NCBI GenBank assembly: GCA_900316295.1
Contig: ONCJ01000006.1
Coordinates: forward strand, 1-64,000
DNA from: an uncultured Prevotella sp.
GTDB lineage: Bacteria > Bacteroidota > Bacteroidia > Bacteroidales > Bacteroidaceae
DNA length: 64,000 nt
Direction: 5' to 3'
The position numbers and the translations under genes are program-made. Shown piece by piece: positions 1-9,471 of this stretch (the first letter of the stretch is position 1; every line of letters begins with the position of its first letter). The notes beneath the pieces were generated by a model that saw nothing but the letters and a program-made list of their open reading frames with translations, was not told the origin of the DNA and made no database searches.

Positions 1-1507
1 GGTATGTTCCATCTGGGTTATCAGGATATGTATAATCATAGTTATAAATCCACTCATAAGCTTCAGGATTTTCATTGATATTCTTATTCCTATATTTCAT
101 GGCACTTTTCAAACTTGGTATACCTATTTTAGTAAGATACAGCCATCCATATTCTTGACTTTGGAGATAGTGTCCATACTCATGCATATACAAAGTGTTT
201 AAATATGGAGCAAAGTGTCCGCTATGGTCTACAGGAACGCCGTCTGGACTGTTTATGTTAATAAAATTGCCCAGTGTGAGTCCATCTTCTTTGCTACGGC
301 TGTCGCGAATAACAAATGTTGCGCCATCAAAAAATCTTACATGGTCAACTTTATCAAAAGCAACCCTTCCCTCCGAATACATGTACCCAATAACTGTCTG
401 TGGAAGTTCCCATGTAAACCTTGATAGAATCTGATTCGGTTTTCCCTCTAATATCATTCCATATGTTATCTTCAAACTGTTTGTAAAGTTCTTGTATGCT
501 AATTTGAATGGAGTACGTATGCTTCCTTTCTTGAATACAAACCTATACAAGCCCTTCAAGAATCCCGTTGCAGCGGAAAATACATGCAATTCCCCATCTG
601 GATCCGTATATTTCAGCGGATTGTTCAGACAATAGGAGTAGCGGTTGTAGCTCTGACTATTGTCGGGCTGTTGTACGTAATCATCGGGAGAGATGAATCT
701 GCCTATAACCGGGTCGTACATCCTCCCGTTCATGTTTACAAGCCCGAACTCGGGCAGCATCTCATGACCAGTGTAGCCCCTGCGGAATCCAATGCTGTCT
801 GTGGTGACCGTCTGCCTGCCCCATGCATCGTATGAGGCTTCAAAGGCAGTCTCTCCATGGCTGTTTACAAGTCGGAGTACGCTGCCGAGATTGTCAGTAA
901 AGGCATAGTACACGGCATCATCCTCTCCGTCCTGGCTCACCACAACTGCGCCGCCGTCGAGATAATGGAAACGTCTCGTAGTGCTGTCGGCAGATATAAC
1001 CTCCTCGTAGTCGTCAGCATATATGGTGGTGCGTACAGGCTGTCCCATCTTTGTCAGTACCGACTTCCATCGTTGTTGGTCGGGACCGTATGTTATGTCC
1101 ATCTGGTATGCCTCGTTGCCGTCGATGACGCGCGTCACCTTGCCAAAGCCGTTGAAGCTGGTAGCCTGGGACGCCCCCGTGATGCTACCGTCAAGGTTTT
1201 CCACGCTTGTCACGGCATGCGGCTTGGCACTGCCGTATGTATAGTTCCCGATGCCATCACGACGTATGATATTGCCGTTGGATGAATATTCTGTCTCGCA
1301 GACCACTTCGTCGTCTGTGGATACCTCTACGAGCCGGTCAATGTCATCGTATGTGTATCGTGTGCTGCTGCCGTCCATAAACTCTATTCTCGACGGCAAA
1401 TTTAGGAAATTATATTCTACCAGAGAAATATTTGAGTTCAAATCTTGCGTCATGTTGCCATTTTCGTCATATTGATATTCCCATTTATTGTTACATGCAT
1501 TTTTATA
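1..1507 (-). CDS. 5'-truncated RHS-repeat protein with HEYGH C-terminal domain (runs off window)
   Basis: The frame is open from 1507 to the left edge. It begins with YD-type repeats (YQYDENGNM, RYTYDDIDRL) and then shows the RHS core signature (GYTGHE, GLVNMNGRMYDP, GRFISPDD, NRYSYCLNNPLKYTDPDGE) at about 780-580. After that comes a unique C-terminal domain of at least 195 residues containing HEYGHYLQSQ (HEYGH codons at 184-170), an HExxH zinc-peptidase-like motif. RHS proteins usually carry long repeat regions and a variable toxic tip. Here a TGA at 1508-1510 cuts the frame, no start or signal peptide is present, and the first in-frame ATG is at 1453. It is therefore probably an orphan tip or pseudogene displaced by recombination. 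A metallopeptidase toxin function is inferred from the motif only. Confidence 0.8.
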
Positions 1508-1523
1508 TCAAGTTAGAAAATTG

Positions 1524-1892
1524 TTACAAATCTATATATCCAGCAAATAGGAAGCTATCAGTATAAAGACGCAGTTCATACTCACCTGTAAGGTAGCTTG
1601 GCAACTGCACCTCACTCACAGAGCTTGGGACACTTGTCTCAAAAACGACGGATTCATCGTCCAAGGAGACTACCTGCAAGGTAAAGTCCGCATGGGACTC
1701 AAACGTCAACGTGTAGCCATCAAGATAGACAACCGGAGGCTGAACAGGAGTTCGGGATTCCCCTGGACCAAGTTTACTCTTATCAATCTTCTGTGTTGTA
1801 AAGGGGATTCGAGTACTGGCTGGCGTGAAAGCCGACAAAGTGGTAAACTGAAAAGCAAATACACACAATAATAACAAAGATAACTTTTTCAT
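1524..1892 (-). CDS. Small secreted DUF3244-like protein
   Basis: This 122-residue protein has a clear signal peptide (MKKLSLLLLCVFAFQFTTLSA). A beta-rich domain follows, ending in GEYELRLYTDSFLFAGYIDL, which resembles the DUF3244 fold common in Bacteroidales exported proteins. It is expected to be periplasmic or outer-membrane associated. A TACTTTTG -7 element lies about 27 bp upstream of the ATG, so it is transcribed alone. It follows the truncated RHS fragment but shows no functional link to it. Its role is unknown. Confidence 0.7.
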   Translation of the reverse strand: MKKLSLLLLCVFAFQFTTLSAFTPASTRIPFTTQKIDKSKLGPGESRTPVQPPVVYLDGYTLTFESHADFTLQVVSLDDESVVFETSVPSSVSEVQLPSYLTGEYELRLYTDSFLFAGYIDL

Positions 1893-1918
1893 AATTCTCT
1901 TGGCTTTTGTTTTTGGCG

Positions 1919-1926
1919 CAAAAGTA
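1919..1926 (-). promoter_or_regulatory. Promoter -7 element of the DUF3244 gene
   Basis: The minus strand reads TACTTTTG, matching the Bacteroidetes sigma-ABfr -7 consensus TAnnTTTG, 27 bp before the ATG at 1892. The -33 element is not a clean match. Confidence 0.5.
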
Positions 1927-2023
1927 GAGAAGAAGGATAAATGCAGAAAAAGAAAAGAGGGAAATAAAAAAACAAAAAATAAACACTTTGCGGGTATTCT
2001 TCGATGAAATCGAGAAATATCAC

Positions 2024-3670
2024 TTAGCTGATAGATTTGATAACCTCATCAAAATAATGGGTTCCTTTATCATCGCCCAAGATTCGCTTTTGGAGGCGCT
2101 TACGGGTATTTGTCACCTTCTGCAAACTACAACCAACAAGATTTGCTATATCCTTAGGCTGAAAGCCTATCCTGATAAGCATACAGATTCTTATATCTAT
2201 ATCGGAAATATTATAAAAATCTTCATCTAAGAAAACAAAGAAATTTGGAGTCTCATTCTTAAGCAAGTTACGCAACTCTATCCAGTCGTCATCCGTTGGT
2301 ATTTGACGTGCTACATTTCTGGCACAGTGTTTTATTCTCTTAACGACATCTGACTGCAAAAGTTTGGAATCTATTTTAGAAAGTCTAAAGTTTTTGTCGT
2401 TTAATGCCTCAGATATCTGTTGCTGATAATTCTTTATTTCTTCTTCTTTTTGAATTATCAGTTCGGTAATCCTTGAATCCCTCATGCCGACAAGTTGCTT
2501 CAGCTCTTTTGTACTTCGGCTTAGATTAACAATATCGCTTGAGTATTTTCTTCTTACCAACGCAAGTTCTCTATGCTGCGACCTCCATCTGATATAAATA
2601 GCGATGAGTGCCAATGTCAAACAGGCTGCAATAAGTAAGGATAAGTACAGCATGTTTCTATGACGAACAACCTCTTGTGCTTTCTGTGTCGCTATTCGTT
2701 CATTCCTATTATATATATAGGAAGCCTGCATTGCATACATCTTCTCTGTAGATAGAGCCTGATAGAATGAGTCTGAAGCAATGGCATAGAATTCTGCAAA
2801 CCTTGATGCCATTGGGGCATTGCGACTTTTCTTATAATATTCAAACATTCCCTTATAGTACGCCTTTCGGTTGTTTACATCAGAAGTATCTTTCTCTATT
2901 TGTTGGAATAGAGAGTATGCCTTCTCAAGGCTATCTACACAAAGATAATAGAGTCCTTTATAATAATAGTATACCTCTCGTCCTTCTTCTATGTCGCCAC
3001 TGGAATTGAAATAGCCTGAGTTCTCCTCATACTTTTTCATATAGTGGGCTGCTAATTGTAGTTTTCCTTGCTCCAACAAAGTTGCAAAAGTGCCGCCTAA
3101 GACTTGCGCTGCCAATTTCTCTTGATGTATGTTTTCAAAAGAATTGTGAGCCTTTAATCTGATTGCAAGTGAAGAGTCTGGCATATTCAGTTTGTCATAA
3201 GCATTAGCTCGCAAGAAGTCGTTGACTATAGCTTGTATTGTATCATTAGCTTTCCACGCATATCTACTTGCAAGAGAGTAGCTTTTCAAGCAATCGTGAC
3301 AGTCTTCCTGATTATAGAACAGCCCTCCAATTTGTGAGTGTATCCTATAAAGCATGCCATAGTCGCATTCGCTACTTAGGGTATCTGCACAGTCGGCTGC
3401 ATCATGGTAACATTCGAGGGCTTTGGGTGCCTCGCCCATGTCACGATAGGCGCAACCGAGGAGGTAGTGGGCACGCATGCGCTCGTTGGATGTGCCGAAG
3501 CGGTCGTAGTAGTCGACAGCCTCCAGGAGCTGGCTGTCGGAGGGTATCTCGATATAGTTACGGTTAAGGCTGTCTGCCCAACGAAGGGTAGCCTCATGCC
3601 TGCTGCCGTCGTGACAGGAAAGGAGTATGAGACACAATACGGTGCCTGTTATTACGGAAAGTTTATTCAT
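2024..3670 (-). CDS. TPR membrane protein with C-terminal HTH (one-component regulator)
   Basis: This 548-residue protein has a lipoprotein-like signal (VLCLILLSC, Cys at about 19). TPR-like helices fill residues 30-310, with a transmembrane helix near 340 (LYLSLLIAACLTLALIAIYI). A coiled coil covers about 365-430. The C-terminus carries a helix-turn-helix of LuxR type (DIRICMLIRIGFQPKDIANLVGCSLQKVTNTRKRL). This is the common Bacteroidetes arrangement in which a periplasmic TPR sensor is tethered to a cytoplasmic DNA-binding domain. Having both a lipobox-like Cys and an internal TM means topology needs checking. It lies downstream of parE, separated by 28 bp. The target genes are unknown. Confidence 0.75.
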   Translation of the reverse strand: MNKLSVITGTVLCLILLSCHDGSRHEATLRWADSLNRNYIEIPSDSQLLEAVDYYDRFGTSNERMRAHYLLGCAYRDMGEAPKALECYHDAADCADTLSSECDYGMLYRIHSQIGGLFYNQEDCHDCLKSYSLASRYAWKANDTIQAIVNDFLRANAYDKLNMPDSSLAIRLKAHNSFENIHQEKLAAQVLGGTFATLLEQGKLQLAAHYMKKYEENSGYFNSSGDIEEGREVYYYYKGLYYLCVDSLEKAYSLFQQIEKDTSDVNNRKAYYKGMFEYYKKSRNAPMASRFAEFYAIASDSFYQALSTEKMYAMQASYIYNRNERIATQKAQEVVRHRNMLYLSLLIAACLTLALIAIYIRWRSQHRELALVRRKYSSDIVNLSRSTKELKQLVGMRDSRITELIIQKEEEIKNYQQQISEALNDKNFRLSKIDSKLLQSDVVKRIKHCARNVARQIPTDDDWIELRNLLKNETPNFFVFLDEDFYNISDIDIRICMLIRIGFQPKDIANLVGCSLQKVTNTRKRLQKRILGDDKGTHYFDEVIKSIS

Positions 3671-3698
3671 CTGTGAGCTACTGACACGCCTTTTTCCT

Positions 3699-5678
3699 CT
3701 ACTCTTCCTCTACCAGGTCTTCTTCTATCACGAGGTTGTCGATGATGAAATTCTGACGCTCCATGGTGTTCTTGCCCATATAGTATTCGAGGAGCTGCTC
3801 TACCTGGTCGTTCTTGTGGAGTGTGACCTGCTCGAGGCGCATGTCGGGACCGATGAAGTTGACGAACTCCTCGGGTGAGATCTCGCCGAGTCCCTTGAAT
3901 CGAGTAATCTCGGGGTCGGGACCGAGGTCACGGATGGCTTGCAGACGCTCCTCATCGCTATAGCAGTAGCGCGTGATGAAATCGGACTTTTTGGATGAGC
4001 GGAGTCCTGCGTCGGAAGTCTCACCCTGCTTGGTGCGTGATGCTGCGTCGGCTTCTGTCAATGTCTTCTTGTTCTTAATCTTCGTCTTCTTATTACGGAC
4101 TCGGAAGAGGGGTGTCTGCAGGACGTAGACGTGACCTTTCTTGATGAGGTCGGGGAAGAACTGGAGGAAGAAGGTGATGATGAGCAGACGGATGTGCATG
4201 CCGTCAACATCGGCATCGGTGGCTACGATGACCTTGTTGTAGCGCAGGGTGTCGAGCCCTTCCTCGATGTCGAGGGCTGCCTGAAGAAGATTGAACTCCT
4301 CATTCTCATAGACTACCTTCTTGGTGAGTCCGAAGGAATTGAGGGGTTTTCCGCGCAGAGAGAAGACGGCCTGGGTGTTGACATCACGGCTCTTGGTGAT
4401 GCTGCCGCTGGCTGAGTCGCCCTCGGTGATGAAGATGCAGGACTCTTCCTTGCGGTCGTTCTTGACATCGCAATAGTGGATGCGGCAGTCACGCAGCTTA
4501 CGGTTGTGGAGATTAGCCTTCTTAGCACGCTCTCGGGCGAGCTTGGTGACGCCTGCCATAGCCTTTCGCTCACGCTCGCTCTCCTTGATCTTGTTCTCGA
4601 TGACTTCTGCCACGTCGGTATGGATGTGGAGGTAGTTGTCGACCTCTCGCTTGATGAAGTCACCGACGTACTTGTTGATGGTCTCACCAGCGGGTGCCAT
4701 GAGGGTGGAACCGAGCTTGATCTTGGTCTGGGACTCGAAGACGGGCTCCTCGACATTGATGGCGATGGCGGCAACGAGTCCGTTGCGGATGTCACCGTAT
4801 TCGTACTTGCCAAAGTACTCCTTGATGGTGCGGGCGATGTGCTCCTTAAAGGCGCTCTGATGGGTGCCGCCCTGTGTGGTGTGCTGACCATTGACAAAGG
4901 AGTGGTACTCTTCGCCATACTGATTGGTATGGGTGAAGGCTATCTCGATGTCGTCGCCCTTCATGTGGACTATGGGGTAGAGACTGGCGGTGGTCATATT
5001 GTCGGTGAGGAGGTCTTGCAGACCATTGCGACTGGCAATGCGACGACCATTATACATGATGGAGAGTCCCTGATTGAGATAGGTGTAGTTGCGGAGCATC
5101 GTCTCTACGATGTCGTCGTGGAACTGGTAGTTCTTGAACAGGGTGTCGCAGTTGTCGGGTTCGAAGAAAATGAATGTGCCGTTCTCATCGGTGGTGGCAG
5201 CGGTGGTGTCGCCAGTGAGCTTGCCTTGCTGGAACACGAGATGGCGCACCTTGCCGTCGCGATAGGACTTCACCTCGAAGTGGCTACTGAGGAAATTGAC
5301 AGCCTTGACGCCGACACCATTGAGTCCTACTGATTTCTTGAAGGCTTTGGAGTCGTACTTACCACCGGTGTTGAGCTGGCTGACAGCCTCGACGAGCTTG
5401 CCCTGAGGGATGCCTCGACCATAGTCGCGGACAGAGACACGGAGATTGTCCTCAATATCTATCTCGATGCGCTTGCCAGCGTTCATACGAAACTCATCAA
5501 TGGAGTTGTCGATGACTTCCTTGAGCAAGACATAGATACCGTCTTCGGGCAGCGAACCGTCGCCCAGTCTGCCGATATACATACCAGGACGGGTGCGGAT
5601 GTGCTCCATGTCGGAGAGGTGGCGAATATTCTCGTCACCATATTCTACGGGTGTTGGGGTAATATTTTCTTCGTTCAT
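3699..5678 (-). CDS. parE: DNA topoisomerase IV subunit B
   Basis: This 659-residue type IIA topoisomerase ATPase subunit decatenates daughter chromosomes together with ParC. The GHKL ATPase motifs are visible: [10 protein letters not shown] near 54, DYGRGIP near 85 and [12 protein letters not shown] near 118. The SQTKIKLGS switch follows, then TOPRIM motifs TEGDSASG near 418 and [10 protein letters not shown] near 488. The length and N-terminus ([18 protein letters not shown]) fit Bacteroidetes ParE better than GyrB. parC is not in the window and no partner is adjacent. Directly upstream of the ATG lies a TTTTTGG heptamer array, so its promoter would have to be inside or beyond that repeat. 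Confidence 0.93.
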   Translation of the reverse strand: MNEENITPTPVEYGDENIRHLSDMEHIRTRPGMYIGRLGDGSLPEDGIYVLLKEVIDNSIDEFRMNAGKRIEIDIEDNLRVSVRDYGRGIPQGKLVEAVSQLNTGGKYDSKAFKKSVGLNGVGVKAVNFLSSHFEVKSYRDGKVRHLVFQQGKLTGDTTAATTDENGTFIFFEPDNCDTLFKNYQFHDDIVETMLRNYTYLNQGLSIMYNGRRIASRNGLQDLLTDNMTTASLYPIVHMKGDDIEIAFTHTNQYGEEYHSFVNGQHTTQGGTHQSAFKEHIARTIKEYFGKYEYGDIRNGLVAAIAINVEEPVFESQTKIKLGSTLMAPAGETINKYVGDFIKREVDNYLHIHTDVAEVIENKIKESERERKAMAGVTKLARERAKKANLHNRKLRDCRIHYCDVKNDRKEESCIFITEGDSASGSITKSRDVNTQAVFSLRGKPLNSFGLTKKVVYENEEFNLLQAALDIEEGLDTLRYNKVIVATDADVDGMHIRLLIITFFLQFFPDLIKKGHVYVLQTPLFRVRNKKTKIKNKKTLTEADAASRTKQGETSDAGLRSSKKSDFITRYCYSDEERLQAIRDLGPDPEITRFKGLGEISPEEFVNFIGPDMRLEQVTLHKNDQVEQLLEYYMGKNTMERQNFIIDNLVIEEDLVEEE

Positions 5679-5717
5679 TTAGTTTTTGGTTTTTAGTTTT
5701 TGGTTTTTGGTTTTTGG
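5679..5717. repeat. Heptamer array (TTTTTGG/TTTTTAG), 6 units
   Basis: The GG or AG dinucleotide recurs every 7 bp at 5681, 5688, 5695, 5702, 5709 and 5716. The array begins directly after the parE start codon on the upstream side. It belongs to the window-wide family of period-7 arrays. Confidence 0.85.
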
Positions 5718-5804
5718 AAAATCCGTGTCAATCCGTGTGATCCGTGGTCGTTTTCTTTCCCACGCAGATATACACAGATTTTGCACTATGAACTATGCAC
5801 TATG
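5718..5804. repeat. ATCCGTG repeats and GCACTAT/GAACTAT heptamers
   Basis: Three near copies of ATCCGTGTNA (5720-5750) are followed by a CACGCAGATATACACAGATT stretch, another low-complexity motif often seen between Bacteroidetes genes. Three heptamers then follow (GCACTAT, GAACTAT, GCACTAT, 5783-5804). The stop codon of the acyltransferase gene at 5800-5802 lies inside the last units. Confidence 0.7.
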
Positions 5805-6951
5805 TATGCTCTATCTCTTTGGCAAAGCACCGTAGACGCTTGTTGACGTGGGCGTCGAAGTACTCCCAATTGCTGAGGATGCCATGATTGGTCTCCATCT
5901 GTGGCATAGCTTGTGCCCACTTGAATCCGTAGCGTATGTACTGACCTACGAGGTCGTTGAAGATAAGGGCATTGGCACCCATAGCACGATACTCGGGCAG
6001 CACTCCGATGAGGAGCATGTCGACGGTGTCGGCATGATGCCAGTAGATGGCGTCGAGCAGACGAGCCCAAGCGAAGGGGAACACACGTCCATTGCGTGTC
6101 TTCTGCATGGCTTGCGACAGGGAGGGGAAGGTGATGCCGAAGCCTACCATCTTGTTGCCGGCATGGGCGTCGACAATGATTGATACGAGGTTGAGGTCGG
6201 CAATACGGATATACTGTCGTACGAGCTGGTCTATCTTACGATTGCTGAGACGGGCGAAGCCATAGAGATCCTTGTATGTCTCATTGAGCATGCTGAACAC
6301 CTCACGACCGTAGCCCTCGAATATGAGCTCCTTGCGTGTGAGCTTGTGGACACGGAGTCCTGAGCGCTGCTCTACAATCTGGGCTACCTTGGCAATCTTC
6401 TCGGGTATCTGGTCGGGCACACGGACGAGCACCTCTACATAGTCGTTGTCCTTAGCGAAACCGCCATAGTGGTCGATATGACGAGGATAGTAGTCGTAGT
6501 TATGGTTGGCATACATTGTGGCGAGAGAGTCGAAGCCCTCGACGAGCATACCCTCACGGTCGGTATCGGTGAAGCCCATGGGTCCGACGATGCAGTCCAT
6601 GCCACGCTCTCTACCCCACTCCTCTACGGTATGAAGGAGGGCAGAGGACACCTCGTAGTCGTCAATGAAATCAAACCATCCGAAGCGTACTACCTTCTTC
6701 TGCCAGTGCTCGTTGGCACGGGCGTTGATGATGGCTGCCACCCTGCCCACAACCTTGCCATCACGATAGGCGAGGAAGTAGGCGGCAATACAGTCCTCGA
6801 AGGCTGCGTTGCGGTCGCTACGGAGTGTGCGCAATTCGTCGAAGTGCAGATAAGGCACGTCATACGGATCGCCACGATACAGGTCGTAGCGGAACTGTAT
6901 GAAGGCTTGTAGCTCACGCCTTGTCTTTACTTCTCTTATCTCTATACCCAT
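5800..6951 (-). CDS. Acyl-CoA N-acyltransferase-fold (GNAT-like) protein, copy 1
   Basis: This 383-residue protein has a GNAT-like N-terminal half (FLAYRDGKVVGRVAAIIN near 80, FDFIDDYEVSSALLHTVEEWGRERGM near 115) and a second acyltransferase-like half (MLLIGVLPEYRAMGANALIF near 325). Such proteins are widespread in Bacteroidetes and are usually annotated as N-acetyltransferases without a known substrate. It is the downstream partner of a tandem paralogue (6970-8118) sharing length, order and most motifs, for example VGPMGFTDTDREGML against VGPLGFTDFDPEGML. The 18-bp gap suggests cotranscription. The substrate is unknown. Confidence 0.72.
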   Translation of the reverse strand: MGIEIREVKTRRELQAFIQFRYDLYRGDPYDVPYLHFDELRTLRSDRNAAFEDCIAAYFLAYRDGKVVGRVAAIINARANEHWQKKVVRFGWFDFIDDYEVSSALLHTVEEWGRERGMDCIVGPMGFTDTDREGMLVEGFDSLATMYANHNYDYYPRHIDHYGGFAKDNDYVEVLVRVPDQIPEKIAKVAQIVEQRSGLRVHKLTRKELIFEGYGREVFSMLNETYKDLYGFARLSNRKIDQLVRQYIRIADLNLVSIIVDAHAGNKMVGFGITFPSLSQAMQKTRNGRVFPFAWARLLDAIYWHHADTVDMLLIGVLPEYRAMGANALIFNDLVGQYIRYGFKWAQAMPQMETNHGILSNWEYFDAHVNKRLRCFAKEIEHT

Positions 6952-6969
6952 TAGTGTCTTTTTACTTAT

Positions 6970-8118
6970 TTAAGTTAGCTTCTTCACATAACAACGGCGG
7001 CGTTTATGCTGCTCGGTGCGGAAGAACTGCCACTGGCTCTGCACGTTGTCGTTGGTCTCCATCTCTACCTGGCTCTCTCCCCAAAGGAACCCGTACTTCT
7101 GATACCACGGGATGAGATGAGCAAACATGGGGGCGTTGGCTCCCTTGACACGATATTCGGGTAGGACTCCTACCAACATCAGGTCGACATACTGAGTCTT
7201 ATGGAAAAGGAGCGACCTCATGACATGCCACCAGCCAAAGGGCAGGAGTCTACCTCTGCGACATTTCTGAACAGCTCGGGAGAGCGAGGGTATGGTGACG
7301 CCTACTCCTACCATCTTGTGTTCAGGTGTATTCCAGTCTTCTACGACGACGATGAGGTTCATGTCGGCAAGCGGCATCCACATGTTCAGATACTGCATAA
7401 TCTGCTTGTCGGTGAGCTCGGAGAAGCCATAGATGTCGCGCATGGTGTCGTTGAGCAGGTGGAACACCTCGTAGCCCTTGCCACCCTTGAACACCTCATA
7501 GCGTGTGAGGGTACGAGCATGGAGATTATAGCGGCTCTCTACCATCGCTGCGAGCTTGATCAGTCGTTCGGGGACCTCGTCGGGGACATGGATCTTGAAC
7601 TCCACATAGTCGTTGTCCTTCTCATAGTCGCCCATCTGCTCCATGTGTTGGGGATAGTATGGATAGTTGTATATCGTTGCCATGGTGCCCAGTTCGTCGA
7701 AACCTGCGGTAAGCATGCCCTCGGGGTCGAAATCGGTAAAGCCCAACGGACCAACCACCTCGGTCATACCCCGCTGGCGACCATAATCCTCTACGGCTCG
7801 AAACAACGCTGCTGACACCTCCCTGTCGTCAATGAAATCTATCCACCCGAAGCGTACTGCCTTACGGTCCCAACGCTCATTGGCTCGATGATTGATGATG
7901 GCGGCTACCCTGCCTACCACCTTGCCATCCTTGTATGCAAGGTAATACTCTGCCTCGCAAAAGTCGAAAGCGGCATTCTTGTCCTTCCGTAATGTACGCA
8001 TATCGTCGATATACAGGTTCGGCGCATCGTACTTGTTACCCTTATACAATTCATGATGGAAGTCGATAAAGGTCTTCAAATCCTTCTTGCTCTCCACCTT
8101 TTTTATTTCTACAGACAT
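6970..8118 (-). CDS. Acyl-CoA N-acyltransferase-fold (GNAT-like) protein, copy 2
   Basis: This 382-residue paralogue of the next gene starts MSVEIKKVESKKDLKTFIDFHHELYKGN. It contains YLAYKDGKVVGRVAAIIN near 82, FIDDREVSAALFRAVEDYGRQRGM near 115 and the C-terminal LMLVGVLPEYRVKGANAPMF near 322. The second half also has the helix-rich VFHLLNDTMRDIYGFSELTD segment. It is the first gene of a probable two-gene operon that arose by tandem duplication. Family membership is confident; the catalytic role is an inference and no substrate can be named. Confidence 0.72.
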   Translation of the reverse strand: MSVEIKKVESKKDLKTFIDFHHELYKGNKYDAPNLYIDDMRTLRKDKNAAFDFCEAEYYLAYKDGKVVGRVAAIINHRANERWDRKAVRFGWIDFIDDREVSAALFRAVEDYGRQRGMTEVVGPLGFTDFDPEGMLTAGFDELGTMATIYNYPYYPQHMEQMGDYEKDNDYVEFKIHVPDEVPERLIKLAAMVESRYNLHARTLTRYEVFKGGKGYEVFHLLNDTMRDIYGFSELTDKQIMQYLNMWMPLADMNLIVVVEDWNTPEHKMVGVGVTIPSLSRAVQKCRRGRLLPFGWWHVMRSLLFHKTQYVDLMLVGVLPEYRVKGANAPMFAHLIPWYQKYGFLWGESQVEMETNDNVQSQWQFFRTEQHKRRRCYVKKLT

Positions 8119-8181
8119 ATCGTTCTTGTTGGATTATCCTGCAAAAATACTACTTTCTGCCGAAAGAATGGCATTTTCTGA

Positions 8182-9468
8182 CTAACTTTTAACTTTTTTG
8201 CAGATAAAAAGGGTGCAGCTACCAGCCCAAGTGGTGCCAAAAATGAAGACGTCGCCACCGTCCTTGAGCTTCAGCCTACGGCGCAGGGCCTCAGCAGAGA
8301 GGGGAAAATTACGCACGGAGATGTTGGCTCTGTCGATACCTGCGAGTGCCTCGCGCAGCTCCTTCTTGTTCATAGAACTGACGTACTTTATACGAAACTG
8401 TCGACCGGGGAAGTCGGGAACGGGTTTTTCGCCGACGAAAAGGTGGGAGTTGGCATCAATGGCACGGATATTAAACTGCTGGCGAAGGGTAGCAAAACAC
8501 CCTGCCTTCATGATGGAGGCGTTGGGCTCGAAAAGATAGTAGGCGGCGATATCAAGTATAGACAGCTGATGACGACGAGCCTCAGCCTCCTCTTCCTCGG
8601 TGAAAACCAGACGCTGGACATCATATCCATCATATCCCTTGAAATTGACACAGTAGATTTGGGACGAGGCGGTGGGACTAATGTCCAATAGCAGCTCCTT
8701 ACACTCGTTGTCAACGGAAACGATGTGAACGTCAACTCTCGTTCCTCGTTCCTCACTCCTCGAAAATGTTCCTTGCTCCTCGCTCCTCGTTCCTCGTTCC
8801 TCACTCCTCGGAAATGTTCCTTGCTCAAGCACATCCCTCACCGCCTTGCGCCAGTCGAGCATTGGAGAGAGCTTCAGTATTATCCTCCTTGTCTTCTGCA
8901 TCAGCAGGGGGAGCATCTCGAGAACATTGGGGGTGCAGTCGGCAATGGCGTAGGTGCGTCTACCACTACCGTCACGACGGGCTGGGTCGATGAACACCAC
9001 ATCGGCTGGCGGCATAGTGCGCAAATAGTCGGTTCCATCGGCATTGACAATGGTGGCATCGAGCCTATAGAGCTGCATGTTGTGGCGAGCTATTCTACAT
9101 AACTCCGCATCTCGTTCAACATAGACACGCTCTGAGAAGCAGCGGGACAAGAATGAGAAGTCGACACCGAAACCGCCAGTAAGGTCGACAAAACGACCGT
9201 CTTCCTCGCTCCACTTTCCTACATTCACGAGAACCTCCACCTTATAGCGTGCCGTAACCTCACTGGAACATTGTTCCATAGAGAGGTGGGGCGGATAGAT
9301 GATGCCTTCAAGGGCTGCCCACGACGGTAGCTTGACACGTGCCAACTGTCTGCCACGTATCTGATTAAGGGCAAAGGGCAGGTCAACGGCCTCGTCCTTT
9401 GCCCCTCGTAGAGCTAACTGCCGCACGTCATCATCGGCGTGCAGCCATATATATTCTTGTGTTGTCAA
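8182..9468 (-). CDS. THUMP-like class I SAM-dependent methyltransferase
   Basis: This 428-residue protein has a Rossmann methyltransferase core. FVDLTGGFGVDFSFLS near 93 is the SAM-binding motif I, DVVFIDPARRDGSGR near 155 is a DPxR motif IV equivalent, and IILKLSPMLDW follows near 197. The C-terminal part (LFVGEKPVPDFPGRQFRIK onward) matches the ferredoxin-like/THUMP-like domain of Bacteroidetes PG1098-type proteins. RNA is the likely substrate. It is odd in that residues about 215-250 are a low-complexity insertion of EEQGTFSRSEERGTR units encoded by heptamer repeats, apparently tolerated in a loop. It ends 3 bp from the next gene's start side and may be cotranscribed with 9472-9996. Confidence 0.8.
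   Translation of the reverse strand: MTTQEYIWLHADDDVRQLALRGAKDEAVDLPFALNQIRGRQLARVKLPSWAALEGIIYPPHLSMEQCSSEVTARYKVEVLVNVGKWSEEDGRFVDLTGGFGVDFSFLSRCFSERVYVERDAELCRIARHNMQLYRLDATIVNADGTDYLRTMPPADVVFIDPARRDGSGRRTYAIADCTPNVLEMLPLLMQKTRRIILKLSPMLDWRKAVRDVLEQGTFPRSEERGTRSEEQGTFSRSEERGTRVDVHIVSVDNECKELLLDISPTASSQIYCVNFKGYDGYDVQRLVFTEEEEAEARRHQLSILDIAAYYLFEPNASIMKAGCFATLRQQFNIRAIDANSHLFVGEKPVPDFPGRQFRIKYVSSMNKKELREALAGIDRANISVRNFPLSAEALRRRLKLKDGGDVFIFGTTWAGSCTLFICKKVKS
8738..8826. repeat. In-frame heptamer repeat (CGTTCCT/CACTCCT units) inside methyltransferase gene
   Basis: Two copies of a roughly 45-bp block, each made of 7-bp units such as CGTTCCT, CACTCCT and CTCCTCG followed by AAATGTTCCTTG, lie in frame in the THUMP-like methyltransferase gene and add about 30 residues. 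Confidence 0.8.
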
Positions 9469-9471
9469 TAC

